64,000 nt of DNA from CAWJMD01 sp963700925 (GCA_963700925.1 OY969553.1:558001-622000); one strand, 5' to 3'. Positions 49,762 through 58,998 are shown, counted from the stretch's first letter. Program-made: numbers and translations. Notes: generated by a model not told the origin, from the sequence alone.

Positions 49762-50813
49762 GCCTCCGGTCCGTGTGGCCGGCGCAGGACGCTGTAGACC
49801 GCTCGCACGCCGACGGCGCGCTCGAGCTCTGTGCTCAGCTGGGTGAAGAACTGCTGGCGGTAGTTCGGGTCGCTGACGGCGTACACCGTGAAGTACAGGC
49901 CCGAGAACCCGGAGAGGAAGATCGCCACCTGCAGCAGCTCGACGCTCAACGGGAACCCGTGCGGCGCCGCCTCGCCGACCCACGAGGTGATGATCTCCGG
50001 ACGGATGGCCACCATGCCGAAGACCACGAAGAACGCGAACACCGACAGCGCGAGCAGCAGCACCTGGCCGCCCTGGATCAGCAGCAGCACCAGGACCAGG
50101 TTGCCGCGCTGCAGGCGCGTCAGCGGGACCTCGAGCGTCGCCCGCTGGTGCGCCGTCAGGTCGGCGACCAGTCGGGCTGCGCGGTCGGCGAGCGGTGTTC
50201 CCTGACAGACCGCGACGAGCCGCGAGCCATCGCCGTCGCCGTCGACCTCGGCCACCACGCGGTCCACCTCCTCGGGCAGACGGGCGACCAGGAACAGCAC
50301 GGCCAGGCCCGCGAAGAACAGCACCGACAGCCACAGCACTCCTGGCTCGAGCGACGAGGCGACCTGCCACACCTCGGTGTTGATGAAGAAGAAGACGGTG
50401 AAGATCAGCAGCAGGGGCAGCGCGCGGGTCACCAGGTGGAACAGCAGGCGCAGCTGCCCGTGGGTGCGCGTCCGCGCCCAGCGGAAGACGGTGCCTGCCT
50501 GCAGCCGCCAGCCGGCCCAGGCCAGCACACCCATCCCGACGACGGTCGCGAACACGGCCAGCCCGTTGGAGACGTCGCGGCTCCACAGTCCGAGCCCGAT
50601 CCCGAGCGCCAGTGCGGGGACGGCAGCGATCAAGGCGATCCGCGTCAGCCGGCCGGGGCCGAGCAGGCGGCCGACCCGGTCGTGCTCGGCCTCGACGAAC
50701 CAGGGCAGGCCGTGCTGGGTGAACCACAGCTCCGCCGCCGCGACGTCGGCATCGATCCCGTTGTCGGCGTGGGCGCTTCGGTCGTCGTGCTGCTGCGGTT
50801 CCCCGTCCACCAT
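49746..50813 (-). CDS. Conserved membrane protein of unknown function
   Basis: A 355-residue protein with about six transmembrane helices (for example LIAAVPALALGIGLGLW, LPLLLIFTVFFFINTEVWQVA, LVLVLLLIQGGQVLLLALSVFAFFVVFG). A cytosolic region between helices has DGDGDGSRLVAVCQGTPLADRAARLVADLTAHQRATLEVPLTRLQRGN. The C-terminus has YFTVYAVSDPNYRQQFFTQLSTELERAVGVRAVY. I do not recognise the function. The ATG overlaps the ribF stop as TGATG, so it is co-translated with ribF. Confidence 0.68.
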   Translation of the reverse strand: MVDGEPQQHDDRSAHADNGIDADVAAAELWFTQHGLPWFVEAEHDRVGRLLGPGRLTRIALIAAVPALALGIGLGLWSRDVSNGLAVFATVVGMGVLAWAGWRLQAGTVFRWARTRTHGQLRLLFHLVTRALPLLLIFTVFFFINTEVWQVASSLEPGVLWLSVLFFAGLAVLFLVARLPEEVDRVVAEVDGDGDGSRLVAVCQGTPLADRAARLVADLTAHQRATLEVPLTRLQRGNLVLVLLLIQGGQVLLLALSVFAFFVVFGMVAIRPEIITSWVGEAAPHGFPLSVELLQVAIFLSGFSGLYFTVYAVSDPNYRQQFFTQLSTELERAVGVRAVYSVLRRPHGPEARPEA

Positions 50814-51796
50814 CAGCCCTGGGACACGACGGCCAGGACCTCACGGCAGGTCGCCACGTCGCGGTGCATCTGCTCGACCAGGTCGTCGACGGACTCGAAC
50901 GTCAGGGTGTCGCGCAGTCGCTCGACGAGCTCCAACGCCACCCGCTCGCCGTAGAGCTCGAGGTCGGTGCGGTCGAGGACGTAGGCCTCGACCCTTCGCT
51001 GGTGGCCGTGGAAGGTCGGGTTGGTGCCGATGGAGATGGCCGCGGGCAGCACGCGGTCGGGAGCGGACTCGTCCAGGTCGAGCCGCACCATCCAGCCCGC
51101 GTAGACACCGTCGGCCGGCACGAGGCCCTCGGAGTCCTGGCCGAGGTTCGCCGTCGGGAAGCCGAGCCCCCGCCCACGGTGGTCGCCGTGCACGACCTCC
51201 CCGACGACGCGATGCGGACGACCCAGGACGTCAGCGGCGCCCGGCACGTCGCCCGCGGCCAGCAGCTCGCGAACCCAGGAGGACGACCAGCGGCGGCCTT
51301 CTGGCGGGGCACCGTGCACCGGACCGGTCACGTCCTCGAGCACGACGACCTCGAACCCCAGCTCCTTGCCGAGCCCCTGCATGGTCGACAGGTCGCCCGA
51401 GTTGCGCACGCCGAACCTGATGTCGTGGCCCACCACTGCCGCGCTCACGCGCAGCACGTCGACCAGCACCTGCTGCACGAACTCCCGCGGCGTCATCGCC
51501 GCCAGCTCACGGGTGAACGGCATCACCAGCGTGGCGTCGAGGCCGGTGCTGCTCATCAGGTCGAGCTTCGTGCTGAGGCCCGTGATCAGCTTCGGCGCGC
51601 GGTCGGGGTAGAGCAGCTGGAGCGGGTGCGGGTCAAAGGTGATGGCGACGACCTGTGCGTCGCGCGCCCTGCCCTCGTCGACGAGCCGCGTCAGCACCGA
51701 CCAGTGCCCGCGGTGGACACCGTCGAAGTTGCCGATCGCGACGACCGACGGGCCGTAGTCCTGCGGCACGTCGCTCAGCCCGTTCCATCGCTCCAC
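50813..51796 (-). CDS. ribF: Bifunctional riboflavin kinase / FAD synthetase
   Basis: A 327-residue RibF that makes FMN and then FAD. The N-terminal adenylyltransferase domain has VVAIGNFDGVHRGHWSVLTRLV (the nucleotidyltransferase HxGH) and FDPHPLQLLYPDRAP, and the C-terminal kinase domain has GEVVHGDHRGRGLGFPTANL and AISIGTNPTFHGHQRRVEAYVLD. The GTG at 51796 is preferred to the open frame further upstream. The gene sits in the truB-rpsO region, away from the rib operon, and lacks a riboswitch. Confidence 0.94.
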   Translation of the reverse strand: MERWNGLSDVPQDYGPSVVAIGNFDGVHRGHWSVLTRLVDEGRARDAQVVAITFDPHPLQLLYPDRAPKLITGLSTKLDLMSSTGLDATLVMPFTRELAAMTPREFVQQVLVDVLRVSAAVVGHDIRFGVRNSGDLSTMQGLGKELGFEVVVLEDVTGPVHGAPPEGRRWSSSWVRELLAAGDVPGAADVLGRPHRVVGEVVHGDHRGRGLGFPTANLGQDSEGLVPADGVYAGWMVRLDLDESAPDRVLPAAISIGTNPTFHGHQRRVEAYVLDRTDLELYGERVALELVERLRDTLTFESVDDLVEQMHRDVATCREVLAVVSQG

Positions 51797-51852
51797 GGCC
51801 GACAGCGTACGGGCCGGCTTGGCGAGCCCAGTCGAGTGGATCCGCGGGCCGG

Positions 51853-51925
51853 GCACAAGAGGGGGACAACACGGCCGCTGGACGGTGAGACCGGCCGCGA
51901 CGGCGCCGTCGTCCCCCTCCTGTGC
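51853..51925. repeat. Palindromic intergenic element, copy B
   Basis: Arms of 18 bp (GCACAAGAGGGGGACAAC at 51853-51870 and 51908-51925) pair with two G-T positions around a 37-nt loop. The core AGGGGGACAAC, the following GGCCG and the loop block GACGGCGCCG are shared with copy A (25491-25561). It lies 24 bp downstream of the protease stop, like copy A after its gene. Confidence 0.85.
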
Positions 51926-51949
51926 TCAGGGTTGGAGCGAGGTGACGTG

Positions 51950-52657
51950 TCAGTGCGCGAACGCCGCCAGACCCAGCGACTCCGCGAACGCGCTGGACCA
52001 GATCGCCTCGACGTTGGCCCGCTCGGTCGCGTCGGGGTAGGGGTTGGTGCACGACGGGCCGGGCCCGCCGCCCGACATCAGCTGGCTGCACGGGCCGCTG
52101 TAGGTGTCGGGCAGACCGAGCACGTGCCCGGTCTCGTGCGCCGTCACCCGCAGCGGGTCATAGACCTCGTTCTGCGCGTAGTCGAGGAAGATGTAGCCGT
52201 TGCCGCGACCGTCGGTGTAGGCGTAGGAGCCGCGAGAGTCGTTGCCCTCGTAGTAGTCGAGCGAGGCCGGACTGCCCTCGACGAGCTGGACGTTGCTGAC
52301 CGAGGAGTTCCAGATCGAGGCGGACTGCCGGATCTCCCCGATGAAGCTCGGCGCCTGCGAGGCGTCGAAGTACACGATCGAGTCGGCCTCGTTGGTTGCG
52401 GCGTCGCCCTGCTTGAGCTCACCACCCTGGGCCGCGAGCGCCTGCGCCAGCTGCGCTCGCAGCCGGGAGTTCTGGGCGTCGTCGGCAGAGCTCGGCAGGT
52501 AGCCGACGGTCTGTGCGGTGACCGGTGCGATGGCCCCGGTGACGCTGCTGCTGGCATCGGCGGGTTCGCCACCGACGTCCGCCGGCTGTAGTCCGAGCAG
52601 GGCACCGGCGAGGGTGCCGGCCGCGAGCACGCCGACCAGCTTTCTGCGGATCATCAT
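51950..52657 (-). CDS. Snapalysin-type (M7) secreted metalloprotease
   Basis: A 235-residue secreted protein. An N-terminal signal peptide (MMIRRKLVGVLAAGTLAGALLGLQPADVGG) precedes a short pro-region. The zinc site is RVTAHETGHVLGLPDTYSGPC (HExxHxxGxxD) followed by SQLMSGGGPGPSCTNPYPDATERANVEAIW, which is characteristic of snapalysin, the small M7 neutral protease of streptomycetes. It is probably secreted into the medium. An ATG is present one codon before the arginines, so the first or second Met may start. The palindromic element lies just downstream. Confidence 0.88.
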   Translation of the reverse strand: MMIRRKLVGVLAAGTLAGALLGLQPADVGGEPADASSSVTGAIAPVTAQTVGYLPSSADDAQNSRLRAQLAQALAAQGGELKQGDAATNEADSIVYFDASQAPSFIGEIRQSASIWNSSVSNVQLVEGSPASLDYYEGNDSRGSYAYTDGRGNGYIFLDYAQNEVYDPLRVTAHETGHVLGLPDTYSGPCSQLMSGGGPGPSCTNPYPDATERANVEAIWSSAFAESLGLAAFAH

Positions 52658-52737
52658 GTGATCTCCATCGTGAGGAGGGCGGACGAGGGTTCTCGTCCGC
52701 GGTAATTCCTACCTCAAAGTGGGGCGAAATGGGGTAT

Positions 52738-53574
52738 TTAGGACCAAGGAATCAGGTCGGTCACGGCGCGCCCGGACGCGGCCAGAGCCAGCGTGGCGGC
52801 GACCAGCAGGGCGTAGGCGACAGCCGTCAGGCGGACGACGAGGCGCGCCCGCGGGGAGGCCGGCGTGGCGGCCGTCAGCCAGAGCGCCAGGGCCGGGAGC
52901 ACCTGGATCGCGTGCATGGCCACGGCGTGCGACACCTTGAGGTCACCGGCGGGCGCGACGGCGTGCGTCGCCGGTCCACCGTCCTCGAGCGAGGCGATCC
53001 CGCGGGAGATCATCTGGGAACCCACCGCTTGGCTCACCAGCAGGATCGCCAGGCCGGAGCGGATGGCCGTCGCCAGGGCGGGCGGTGCCGTCCTGCGCCA
53101 GGACAGGACGAACAGCACGGTGAGCACGACGGCGATGAAGCCGACTGAGACGCCTCCCGCCAGGCTGAAGGCCAGCGCGTCCGCGGCCGTGTCGTCGTTG
53201 AAGTGGGAGGCCACGCCACGGGCGCGCTGCAGGCTGACCCAGCCCACCTCGATCGTGGCCGCGGTCGAGAACAGCACGAGGAGAAGCCATGCCAGCTTCC
53301 GCCCGAGCTCGAGGCGCCACACGATCCAGGCAACGGTCACGGTGGTCAGCCCGAACGACAGGCCGAACGCGAACGGCTTGCGCCAAGCCACCGGCCCTTG
53401 CCACGCACCGCCGGCAACAAGGAAGGCGATGCCGTGCAACAGGCCGACGACCATCAGCGCGAGCCCGATCACCGCCGCGACCCTGACCGGCGTGCCCCCC
53501 GTCCGCCAGCCGCGTACGACCTCGTCGCGGAGGGGATCGACGACCCTGCGTGAGACGACCTCGACCGTGTTCAT
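52738..53574 (-). CDS. Membrane protein of unknown function
   Basis: A 278-residue protein with about seven or eight transmembrane helices (VRVAAVIGLALMVVGLLHGIAFLV, FGLTTVTVAWIVWRL, LAWLLLVLFSTAATIEVGW, VGFIAVVLTVLFVLSW, and three more). Notable short motifs are PVAWRKPFAFGLSFGL and a SHFNDDTAADALAFS loop. I do not recognise the function. A His (HAVAMHAIQVLPAL) near helix 6 could bind a cofactor. It lies between the protease and truB with 80-90 bp gaps, so it is probably transcribed separately. Confidence 0.68.
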   Translation of the reverse strand: MNTVEVVSRRVVDPLRDEVVRGWRTGGTPVRVAAVIGLALMVVGLLHGIAFLVAGGAWQGPVAWRKPFAFGLSFGLTTVTVAWIVWRLELGRKLAWLLLVLFSTAATIEVGWVSLQRARGVASHFNDDTAADALAFSLAGGVSVGFIAVVLTVLFVLSWRRTAPPALATAIRSGLAILLVSQAVGSQMISRGIASLEDGGPATHAVAPAGDLKVSHAVAMHAIQVLPALALWLTAATPASPRARLVVRLTAVAYALLVAATLALAASGRAVTDLIPWS

Positions 53575-53661
53575 GGGCGCAAGGCTGTCGGACGCGGCGA
53601 CGCAACGGAATGGGTGACGACCCTGAGCCGACCCTTGGGTCAGGACGGCGAGGGCCAGGGG

Positions 53662-54594
53662 TCAGCCCGGCTCGAAGACGACGAGCGGACGCGCGGTGCC
53701 GTCGCGCTCGGCGAGCAGCGCGATGAGGCGCCCGTCGGGTGCGACCGCAGCGACGACGGGACGTTCGTGGCTATCCGCCGCAGGCTCCGAGGCCAGGCGC
53801 CGTCCGAAGCCCAGCTCGACGACCTCGCCGGCGTCGAGATTCCGCACCGGGAAGAGCGCCCGGGCAGCATCGGCGAGCGGAATCAGCCGGAGGCCTTCCG
53901 CCATGTCGTCGAGCGTGGCCGCGTCGGCCAGGAGGAACGGACCGACCCTGGTGCGCCGCAGCGCGGTCAGGTGGCCTCCGACCCCGAGCGCGTCGCCGAC
54001 GTCACGTGCCAGCGCCCGAACGTAGGTGCCCGACGAGCAGTCCACCTCGACGTCGACGTCGAGCACCGGCGTGCCCTCGTGCTCGGCCGGACGGGTGGCG
54101 AGCACGTCGAACCGGTGCACGGTGACCGGGCGTGCCTCCAGCTGAACGTCCTCGCCCGCTCTGACCCGGGCGTACGAGCGCTTCCCGTCCACCTTGATCG
54201 CGCTGACCGAGCTGGGCACCTGGTCGATCACGCCGGTGAACCGCGAAACGGCTTGGCGTACAGCCGAATCGGCGACACCAGATGCATCGGTGACCGCGGT
54301 CGCGTCGCCCTGAGCGTCGTCGGTGACGGTCGCCACCCCGAGCCTGATGGTCGCTGTGTAGGTCTTGTCGGCCCCGACGAGGTACGTGAGCAGCCGGGTG
54401 GCCCGGTTGACACCCAGCACCAGGACGCCGGTAGCCATCGGGTCGAGGGTGCCGGCGTGGCCGACCTTGCGCGTGCCCGCCAGGCGTCGCGTGCGGGCGA
54501 CGACGTCGTGGCTCGTCCACTCCGATGGCTTGTCGACGACGACGAGACCGTCGCCGACCGACGGGCGGTCGCCCCGAGGTGGCGCGCCGCTCAC
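53662..54594 (-). CDS. truB: tRNA pseudouridine-55 synthase
   Basis: A 310-residue TruB with DGLVVVDKPSEWTSHDVVARTRRLAGTRKVGHAGTLDPMATGVLVLGV, carrying the catalytic Asp in GTLDP. Further motifs are SSVSAIKVDGKRSYARVRAGE and VDCSSGTYVRALARDVG. The C-terminal domain follows. The GTG at 54594 overlaps the previous stop (GTGA). It modifies U55 in the T-loop of tRNAs. Confidence 0.94.
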   Translation of the reverse strand: MSGAPPRGDRPSVGDGLVVVDKPSEWTSHDVVARTRRLAGTRKVGHAGTLDPMATGVLVLGVNRATRLLTYLVGADKTYTATIRLGVATVTDDAQGDATAVTDASGVADSAVRQAVSRFTGVIDQVPSSVSAIKVDGKRSYARVRAGEDVQLEARPVTVHRFDVLATRPAEHEGTPVLDVDVEVDCSSGTYVRALARDVGDALGVGGHLTALRRTRVGPFLLADAATLDDMAEGLRLIPLADAARALFPVRNLDAGEVVELGFGRRLASEPAADSHERPVVAAVAPDGRLIALLAERDGTARPLVVFEPG

Positions 54595-55082
54595 CGGCGC
54601 TTCCGGCCCTCGGACAGCATCTGCACGGTCTGCTCGATGCGACGCCGGCGCGTCTCGTCGCGCTTCGCCTCGGTCACCCACTGCGCGTACTCGCGCCGGT
54701 GGCTGTGCGACAGCGACGCGAAGCTGTCTGCGGCCGGCGTCGAGGCCGCGATCGCCGCAGCCAGGTCGGCGGGCACGTCGACGGTGCGCGGCCCGGGGTC
54801 GAGCGTGAGGACGACGTCCACGCTGTCACCGACCTGCTTGCCGAGCTGCTCGCGAATGGCCTTGAGGACGCCGATGACATGCGCGCCACCGTCCATCGGC
54901 ACCAGGCTGCCGGTGTACTCGACTCCGTCGAACGTGGCCGTCACCGGAACGCGGCCACGGGTGCCGAAGAGCTCGGCTGCGTCGTGGGGGAACCGCACCC
55001 AGCAGCCGCCACCGGAGCCGTCACGGGCGGCCTCGATCGTTGCTGTGAAGGCGACGGGTCCCGGGTCGGTCCACGCCACCAT
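54591..55082 (-). CDS. DUF1905 / YdeI-OmpD-associated domain protein
   Basis: A 163-residue protein. The N-terminal DUF1905 beta-barrel has FTATIEAARDGSGGGCWVRFPHDAAELFGTRGRVPVTATFDGVEYTGSLVPMDGGAHVIGVLKAIREQLGKQVGDSVDV; the C-terminal YdeI/OmpD-like region has ASLSHSHRREYAQWVTEAKRDETRRRRIEQTVQMLSEG. The family is loosely linked to bacteriocin resistance, but the biochemical role is unknown. It sits between rbfA and truB with overlaps or 2 bp spacing, so it is part of the operon. Confidence 0.85.
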   Translation of the reverse strand: MVAWTDPGPVAFTATIEAARDGSGGGCWVRFPHDAAELFGTRGRVPVTATFDGVEYTGSLVPMDGGAHVIGVLKAIREQLGKQVGDSVDVVLTLDPGPRTVDVPADLAAAIAASTPAADSFASLSHSHRREYAQWVTEAKRDETRRRRIEQTVQMLSEGRKRR

Positions 55083-55084
55083 GG

Positions 55085-55615
55085 TCAGCCGCGTCCCGCG
55101 ACCGCGGTGTCCTCGTCGTCGTCCTCGTCGTCGGAGTCCTCGTCCGAGTCGTCGTCGGAGTACGCGTCGGAGTCGTCGTCCAGGCCGACCTGCTCGAGAT
55201 CAGGATGCCGGTAGGGGTCTTCGTCTCCGGCGTAGGTCTTGCCGACGGCGAGCGCCGCGACCTCGGCGTCGCGAGCGGCTGCGACCCTCAGGAGCTCCGC
55301 CATCGACGCTGCCGTCTCGGGCATCGCGTCTGCCACGAACTCCAGCGACGGGGTCAGCCGGATGCCGATGGCCTTGCCCACCTCGGAGCGCAGCTTTCCC
55401 TTCGCGCTCTCCAGGGCCGCTGCGGTGGCGGCCTTCTCGGTCTCGTCCCCGAGGACGGTGTAGAAGACGGTGGCGTGCTGAAGGTCTCCGGTCACGCGGG
55501 TGTCGGTGACCGTGATGAACCCCAGGCGCGGGTCCTTGACCCGACGCTCGAGGGACTCGGCAACCACCACCTTGATCCGGTCGGCGACCTTGCGTGCCCG
55601 TGCTGTGTCAGCCAT
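55085..55615 (-). CDS. rbfA: Ribosome-binding factor A with an acidic C-terminal tail
   Basis: A 176-residue RbfA that assists 16S rRNA 5' maturation. The domain has RARKVADRIKVVVAESLERRVKDPRLGFITVTDTRVTGDLQHATVFYTVLGDE and RLTPSLEFVADAMPETA. The last about 40 residues (YRHPDLEQVGLDDDSDAYSDDDSDEDSDDEDDDEDTAV) form an Asp/Ser-rich acidic tail absent from most RbfA proteins. The ATG at 55615 is preferred to one five codons earlier. It follows ylxP. Confidence 0.93.
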   Translation of the reverse strand: MADTARARKVADRIKVVVAESLERRVKDPRLGFITVTDTRVTGDLQHATVFYTVLGDETEKAATAAALESAKGKLRSEVGKAIGIRLTPSLEFVADAMPETAASMAELLRVAAARDAEVAALAVGKTYAGDEDPYRHPDLEQVGLDDDSDAYSDDDSDEDSDDEDDDEDTAVAGRG

Positions 55616-55663
55616 GACGCATCCCTTCATCCGGCCGGTTCCCCGGCCCCATCGAACAGCACA

Positions 55664-55960
55664 TCACTCGTCCTCGTCGTTCCAGACCCGGGTACGGGCC
55701 GCGAGCAGCTCCAGCTCGGGCCGGCCCGCGACCAGCTGCTCGCACGCCTGCAGGACCGACCGCACGTGCTCGGCGTCGGCGCTGGTGAGCGCCACGCCCA
55801 GCTCGGCCCGCCGGTGCAGGTCGTGCGCTCCGGTCTCGGCGGCGCTGACCTCGTACCGCCGGCGCAGCTCCGCGAGCACAGGGCGGACCAGCGACCGCTT
55901 GCCCTTGAGCGAGTGGACGTCCCCGAGCAGCACGTCCAGCCGCAGCGAGCCCACGACCAC
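55664..55960 (-). CDS. ylxP: YlxP/DUF503 family protein
   Basis: A 98-residue protein with VGSLRLDVLLGDVHSLKGKRSLVRPVLAELRRRYEVSAAETGAHDLHRRAELGVALTSADAEHVRSVLQACEQLV, the DUF503 pattern. It commonly lies between infB and rbfA, as here. It is implicated in ribosome-related functions but remains poorly defined. Confidence 0.88.
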   Translation of the reverse strand: MVVGSLRLDVLLGDVHSLKGKRSLVRPVLAELRRRYEVSAAETGAHDLHRRAELGVALTSADAEHVRSVLQACEQLVAGRPELELLAARTRVWNDEDE

Positions 55961-56033
55961 GCGATCACCTTCCCGCCACCGGCAGGCGGCGTCGCTCCCG
56001 CGAACACGGGCCGACGCCGCCTGTCGGGCTGGA

Positions 56034-58937
56034 TCAGGCGCGAGCCTTCTCCTGCATCTCGTAGGTCTCGATGACGTCCTCGACCCGGATGTCGTTGAAC
56101 GACCCCAGCCCGATTCCGCACTCGAAGCCTTCGCGCACCTCGGTGGCGTCGTCCTTGAACCGTCGCAGCGACTCGATGGCGAGGCTCTCGGCCACCACGT
56201 TGCCGTCGCGGATGAGCCGCGCCTTGGCGTTGCGGCGCACCAGACCCGAGCGCACGAGGCAACCAGCGATGTTGCCGAACTTCGAGGAACGGTAGATCTC
56301 GCGCACCTCGGCCGAGCCGAGCTGCACCTCCTCGTACTCCGGCTTGAGCAGCCCCTTGAGCGCCGCCTCGATCTCGTCGATCGCCTGGTAGATGACCGAG
56401 TAGAACCTCAGGTCGACACCCTCGCGGTCGGCCAGCTCGGCCACCCGCTCGGCCGGCCGCACGTTGAAGCCGATGATGATGGCGTCGTCGACGGTGGCCA
56501 GGTTGACGTCGTTCTGGGTGATCGCGCCCACGCCGCGGTGGATGATGCGCAGCTCCACCTCGCCCGTGACCTCGATCTTGAGCAGCGCCTCCTCCAGCGC
56601 CTCGACCGAGCCCGAGCCGTCACCCTTGAGGATCAGGTTCAGGGTCTCGACCTTGCCGGCAGCCAGTGCGGCCGTCAGGTCCTCGAGGCTGATGCGCTTG
56701 CGGCGCTTGGCCAGGACCGCAGCGCGGTCGGCAGCCTCACGACGCTCGGCGATCTGCCGCGCGGTCCGGTCGTCCGGAGCCACGATGAACGTGTCACCGG
56801 CACCCGGGACCGACTGCAGACCCAGCACCATCACCGGACGCGAAGGCAGCGCCTCCTCGACGTTCTCGCCGTGCTCGTCGAGCATGGCGCGGACGCGCCC
56901 GTGAGCGGCACCCGCCACGATCGAGTCGCCGACGCGCAGGGTTCCGGTCTGGACGAGCACCGTCGCGGTCGCGCCACGCCCCTTGTCGAGGTGCGCCTCG
57001 ATCGCCACGCCGCGCGCGTCCTTGTCGGGGTTGGCCCGCAGGTCGAGCGCCGCGTCGGCGGTCAGCAGGATGGCGTCGAGCAGGGCCTCGATGTTGTCGC
57101 CCTGCTTGGCCGACACCGGCACGAACATGGTCTCGCCGCCGTACTCCTCGGCCACCAGGTTGTACTCGGTCAGCTGCTGCATGACCTTGTCGGGGTTGGC
57201 GCCTTCCTTGTCGATCTTGTTGACCGCCACCACGATCGGCACCTGTGCCGCTTGCGCGTGGTTGAGGGCCTCGATCGTCTGGGGCATCACGCCGTCGTCC
57301 GCCGCCACCACGAGCACCGCGATGTCGGTCACCCGGGCACCACGGGCACGCATGGCGGTGAACGCCTCGTGACCCGGGGTGTCGATGAAGGTGATCGGAC
57401 GATCGACACCCTCGTGCTGCTTGCTCACCTGGTACGCGCCGATGTGCTGGGTGATGCCGCCGGCCTCGCCGGAGAGCACGTCGGCCTGCCGGATCGCGTC
57501 GAGCAGGCGGGTCTTTCCGTGGTCGACGTGACCCATCACGGTCACGACCGGCGGGCGTGCGACCAGCTGGTCGTCGCCCTCCGCGTCGAGCTCGCCCTCG
57601 AGGTCGATGTCGAACGACTCGAAGAGCTCGCGCTCCTCGTCCTCGGGAGACACCAGCTCGATCCGGTAGCCGAGCTCGGCACCGAGCAGCTGGAACGTGT
57701 CCTCGTCCAGCGACTGGGTCGCCGTGGCCATCTCACCGAGGTGGATGAGCACGGTGACCAGGCTGGCGGGGTTCGCGTCGATGCGCTCGGCGAAGTCGGT
57801 CAGCGACGAGCCACGGCGGATGCGGACGACGGTCGTGCCGTCACCCCTCGGAACGGTGACGCCACCGACCGATGGAGCCTGCATCGCCTCGTACTCCTGG
57901 CGCTTCGCACGCTTCGACTTGCGGCCACGCACTGGACGTCCGCCGGCGCGCCCGAAGGCGCCCTGCGTACCGCCACGACCGCGGCTGCCCTTGCCGAAGC
58001 CACCGCCGGGGGGACCGCCGGGACGGCCGCCGCCGCCGCCGAAGCCGCCACCGCCGCCGGCACCGCCGGGACGACCGGCGCCACCACCGGCACCGCCGGG
58101 ACGGCCACCGGGAGCACCACGGCCGGGTGCGCCACCCGGGGCAGGACGCCCCACGGTGGAGCGCCCGGGCATCATGCCCGGGTTCGGACGGGGGCCACCT
58201 GGACGCGGACCGCCGGCGCCCGCGGCGGGACGGGGCCCGCCTGGGCGCTCACCGGCGCGCTCGCCGCCCGGGGCCGGACGCTGACCCGGCCGGGGCATGC
58301 CCTGGCTGGTCGCGAACGGGTTGTTGCCGGGGCGCGCGGCACCCGGACGGGGACCGCCGCCGCGCTCGCCGCTGGGACGCTCGCCTGCAGGACCCTCGCC
58401 GGCCGGCCGCTCGGTGCTGGGGGCCGGACGCTGACCGGGCCGGGGCATGCCCTGGCTGGTGGCGAACGGGTTGTTGCCGGCACGCGCTGCCGGCGCTCGT
58501 GTTGCCGGCGTGGGGGCCGGGCCCGGTGCCGGCGCAGCCGTCGTCGGGTCGGCAGCCGAGGCGGCCGCTCGCTTCGTCGGGGCTGCCTCCGCAGCGGCAG
58601 CGGCAGCCGGGGCATCCGCGGCAGGAGCCTCGGGCGCGGCCGGAGCGGGCGCCGGTGCCGAAGGGCTGGCCGGCTCCGAGGTCGCCGCGTCGGCGGGGGT
58701 TGGCTGGGGGGCTGCCGGTGCAGCCGCCTTCTTGGCGGCCGGCTTGGCAGCCGTCTTCTTCGGGGGTGGTGGGGCTGCGTCGGCAGGGAAGGCGTCCTTC
58801 AACCTGCGGACGACGGGCGCCTCGATGGTCGACGACGCCGACCGGACGAACTCGCCCAACTCCTCGAGCTTGGCCATGACGGCCTTGCTCTCGACCCCGA
58901 ACTCCTTGGCGAGTTCGTAGACCCGGACCTTTGCCAC
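56034..58937 (-). CDS. infB: Translation initiation factor IF-2
   Basis: A 967-residue IF-2. The N-terminus MAKVRVYELAKEFGVESKAVMAKLEELGEFVRSASSTIEAPVVRRLKDAF is the IF2_N domain, followed by a very long Pro/Ala/Gly/Arg-rich linker. The G domain has VTVMGHVDHGKTRLLDAIR (G1), GGITQHIGAY (G2), FIDTPGHEAFTAMRARG (G3) and VAVNKIDK (G4). The later IF-2 domains are complete. The linker contains two copies of NNPFATSQGMPRPGQRP (about 58300 and 58460). It delivers initiator tRNA to the ribosome. Confidence 0.96.
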   Translation of the reverse strand: MAKVRVYELAKEFGVESKAVMAKLEELGEFVRSASSTIEAPVVRRLKDAFPADAAPPPPKKTAAKPAAKKAAAPAAPQPTPADAATSEPASPSAPAPAPAAPEAPAADAPAAAAAAEAAPTKRAAASAADPTTAAPAPGPAPTPATRAPAARAGNNPFATSQGMPRPGQRPAPSTERPAGEGPAGERPSGERGGGPRPGAARPGNNPFATSQGMPRPGQRPAPGGERAGERPGGPRPAAGAGGPRPGGPRPNPGMMPGRSTVGRPAPGGAPGRGAPGGRPGGAGGGAGRPGGAGGGGGFGGGGGRPGGPPGGGFGKGSRGRGGTQGAFGRAGGRPVRGRKSKRAKRQEYEAMQAPSVGGVTVPRGDGTTVVRIRRGSSLTDFAERIDANPASLVTVLIHLGEMATATQSLDEDTFQLLGAELGYRIELVSPEDEERELFESFDIDLEGELDAEGDDQLVARPPVVTVMGHVDHGKTRLLDAIRQADVLSGEAGGITQHIGAYQVSKQHEGVDRPITFIDTPGHEAFTAMRARGARVTDIAVLVVAADDGVMPQTIEALNHAQAAQVPIVVAVNKIDKEGANPDKVMQQLTEYNLVAEEYGGETMFVPVSAKQGDNIEALLDAILLTADAALDLRANPDKDARGVAIEAHLDKGRGATATVLVQTGTLRVGDSIVAGAAHGRVRAMLDEHGENVEEALPSRPVMVLGLQSVPGAGDTFIVAPDDRTARQIAERREAADRAAVLAKRRKRISLEDLTAALAAGKVETLNLILKGDGSGSVEALEEALLKIEVTGEVELRIIHRGVGAITQNDVNLATVDDAIIIGFNVRPAERVAELADREGVDLRFYSVIYQAIDEIEAALKGLLKPEYEEVQLGSAEVREIYRSSKFGNIAGCLVRSGLVRRNAKARLIRDGNVVAESLAIESLRRFKDDATEVREGFECGIGLGSFNDIRVEDVIETYEMQEKARA

Positions 58938-58998
58938 GTCTCTCCTGTCTGCGGTCCGGGCCAGACAGGCGCGAACCGTCGTTAGTGCTGGGGGGCGT

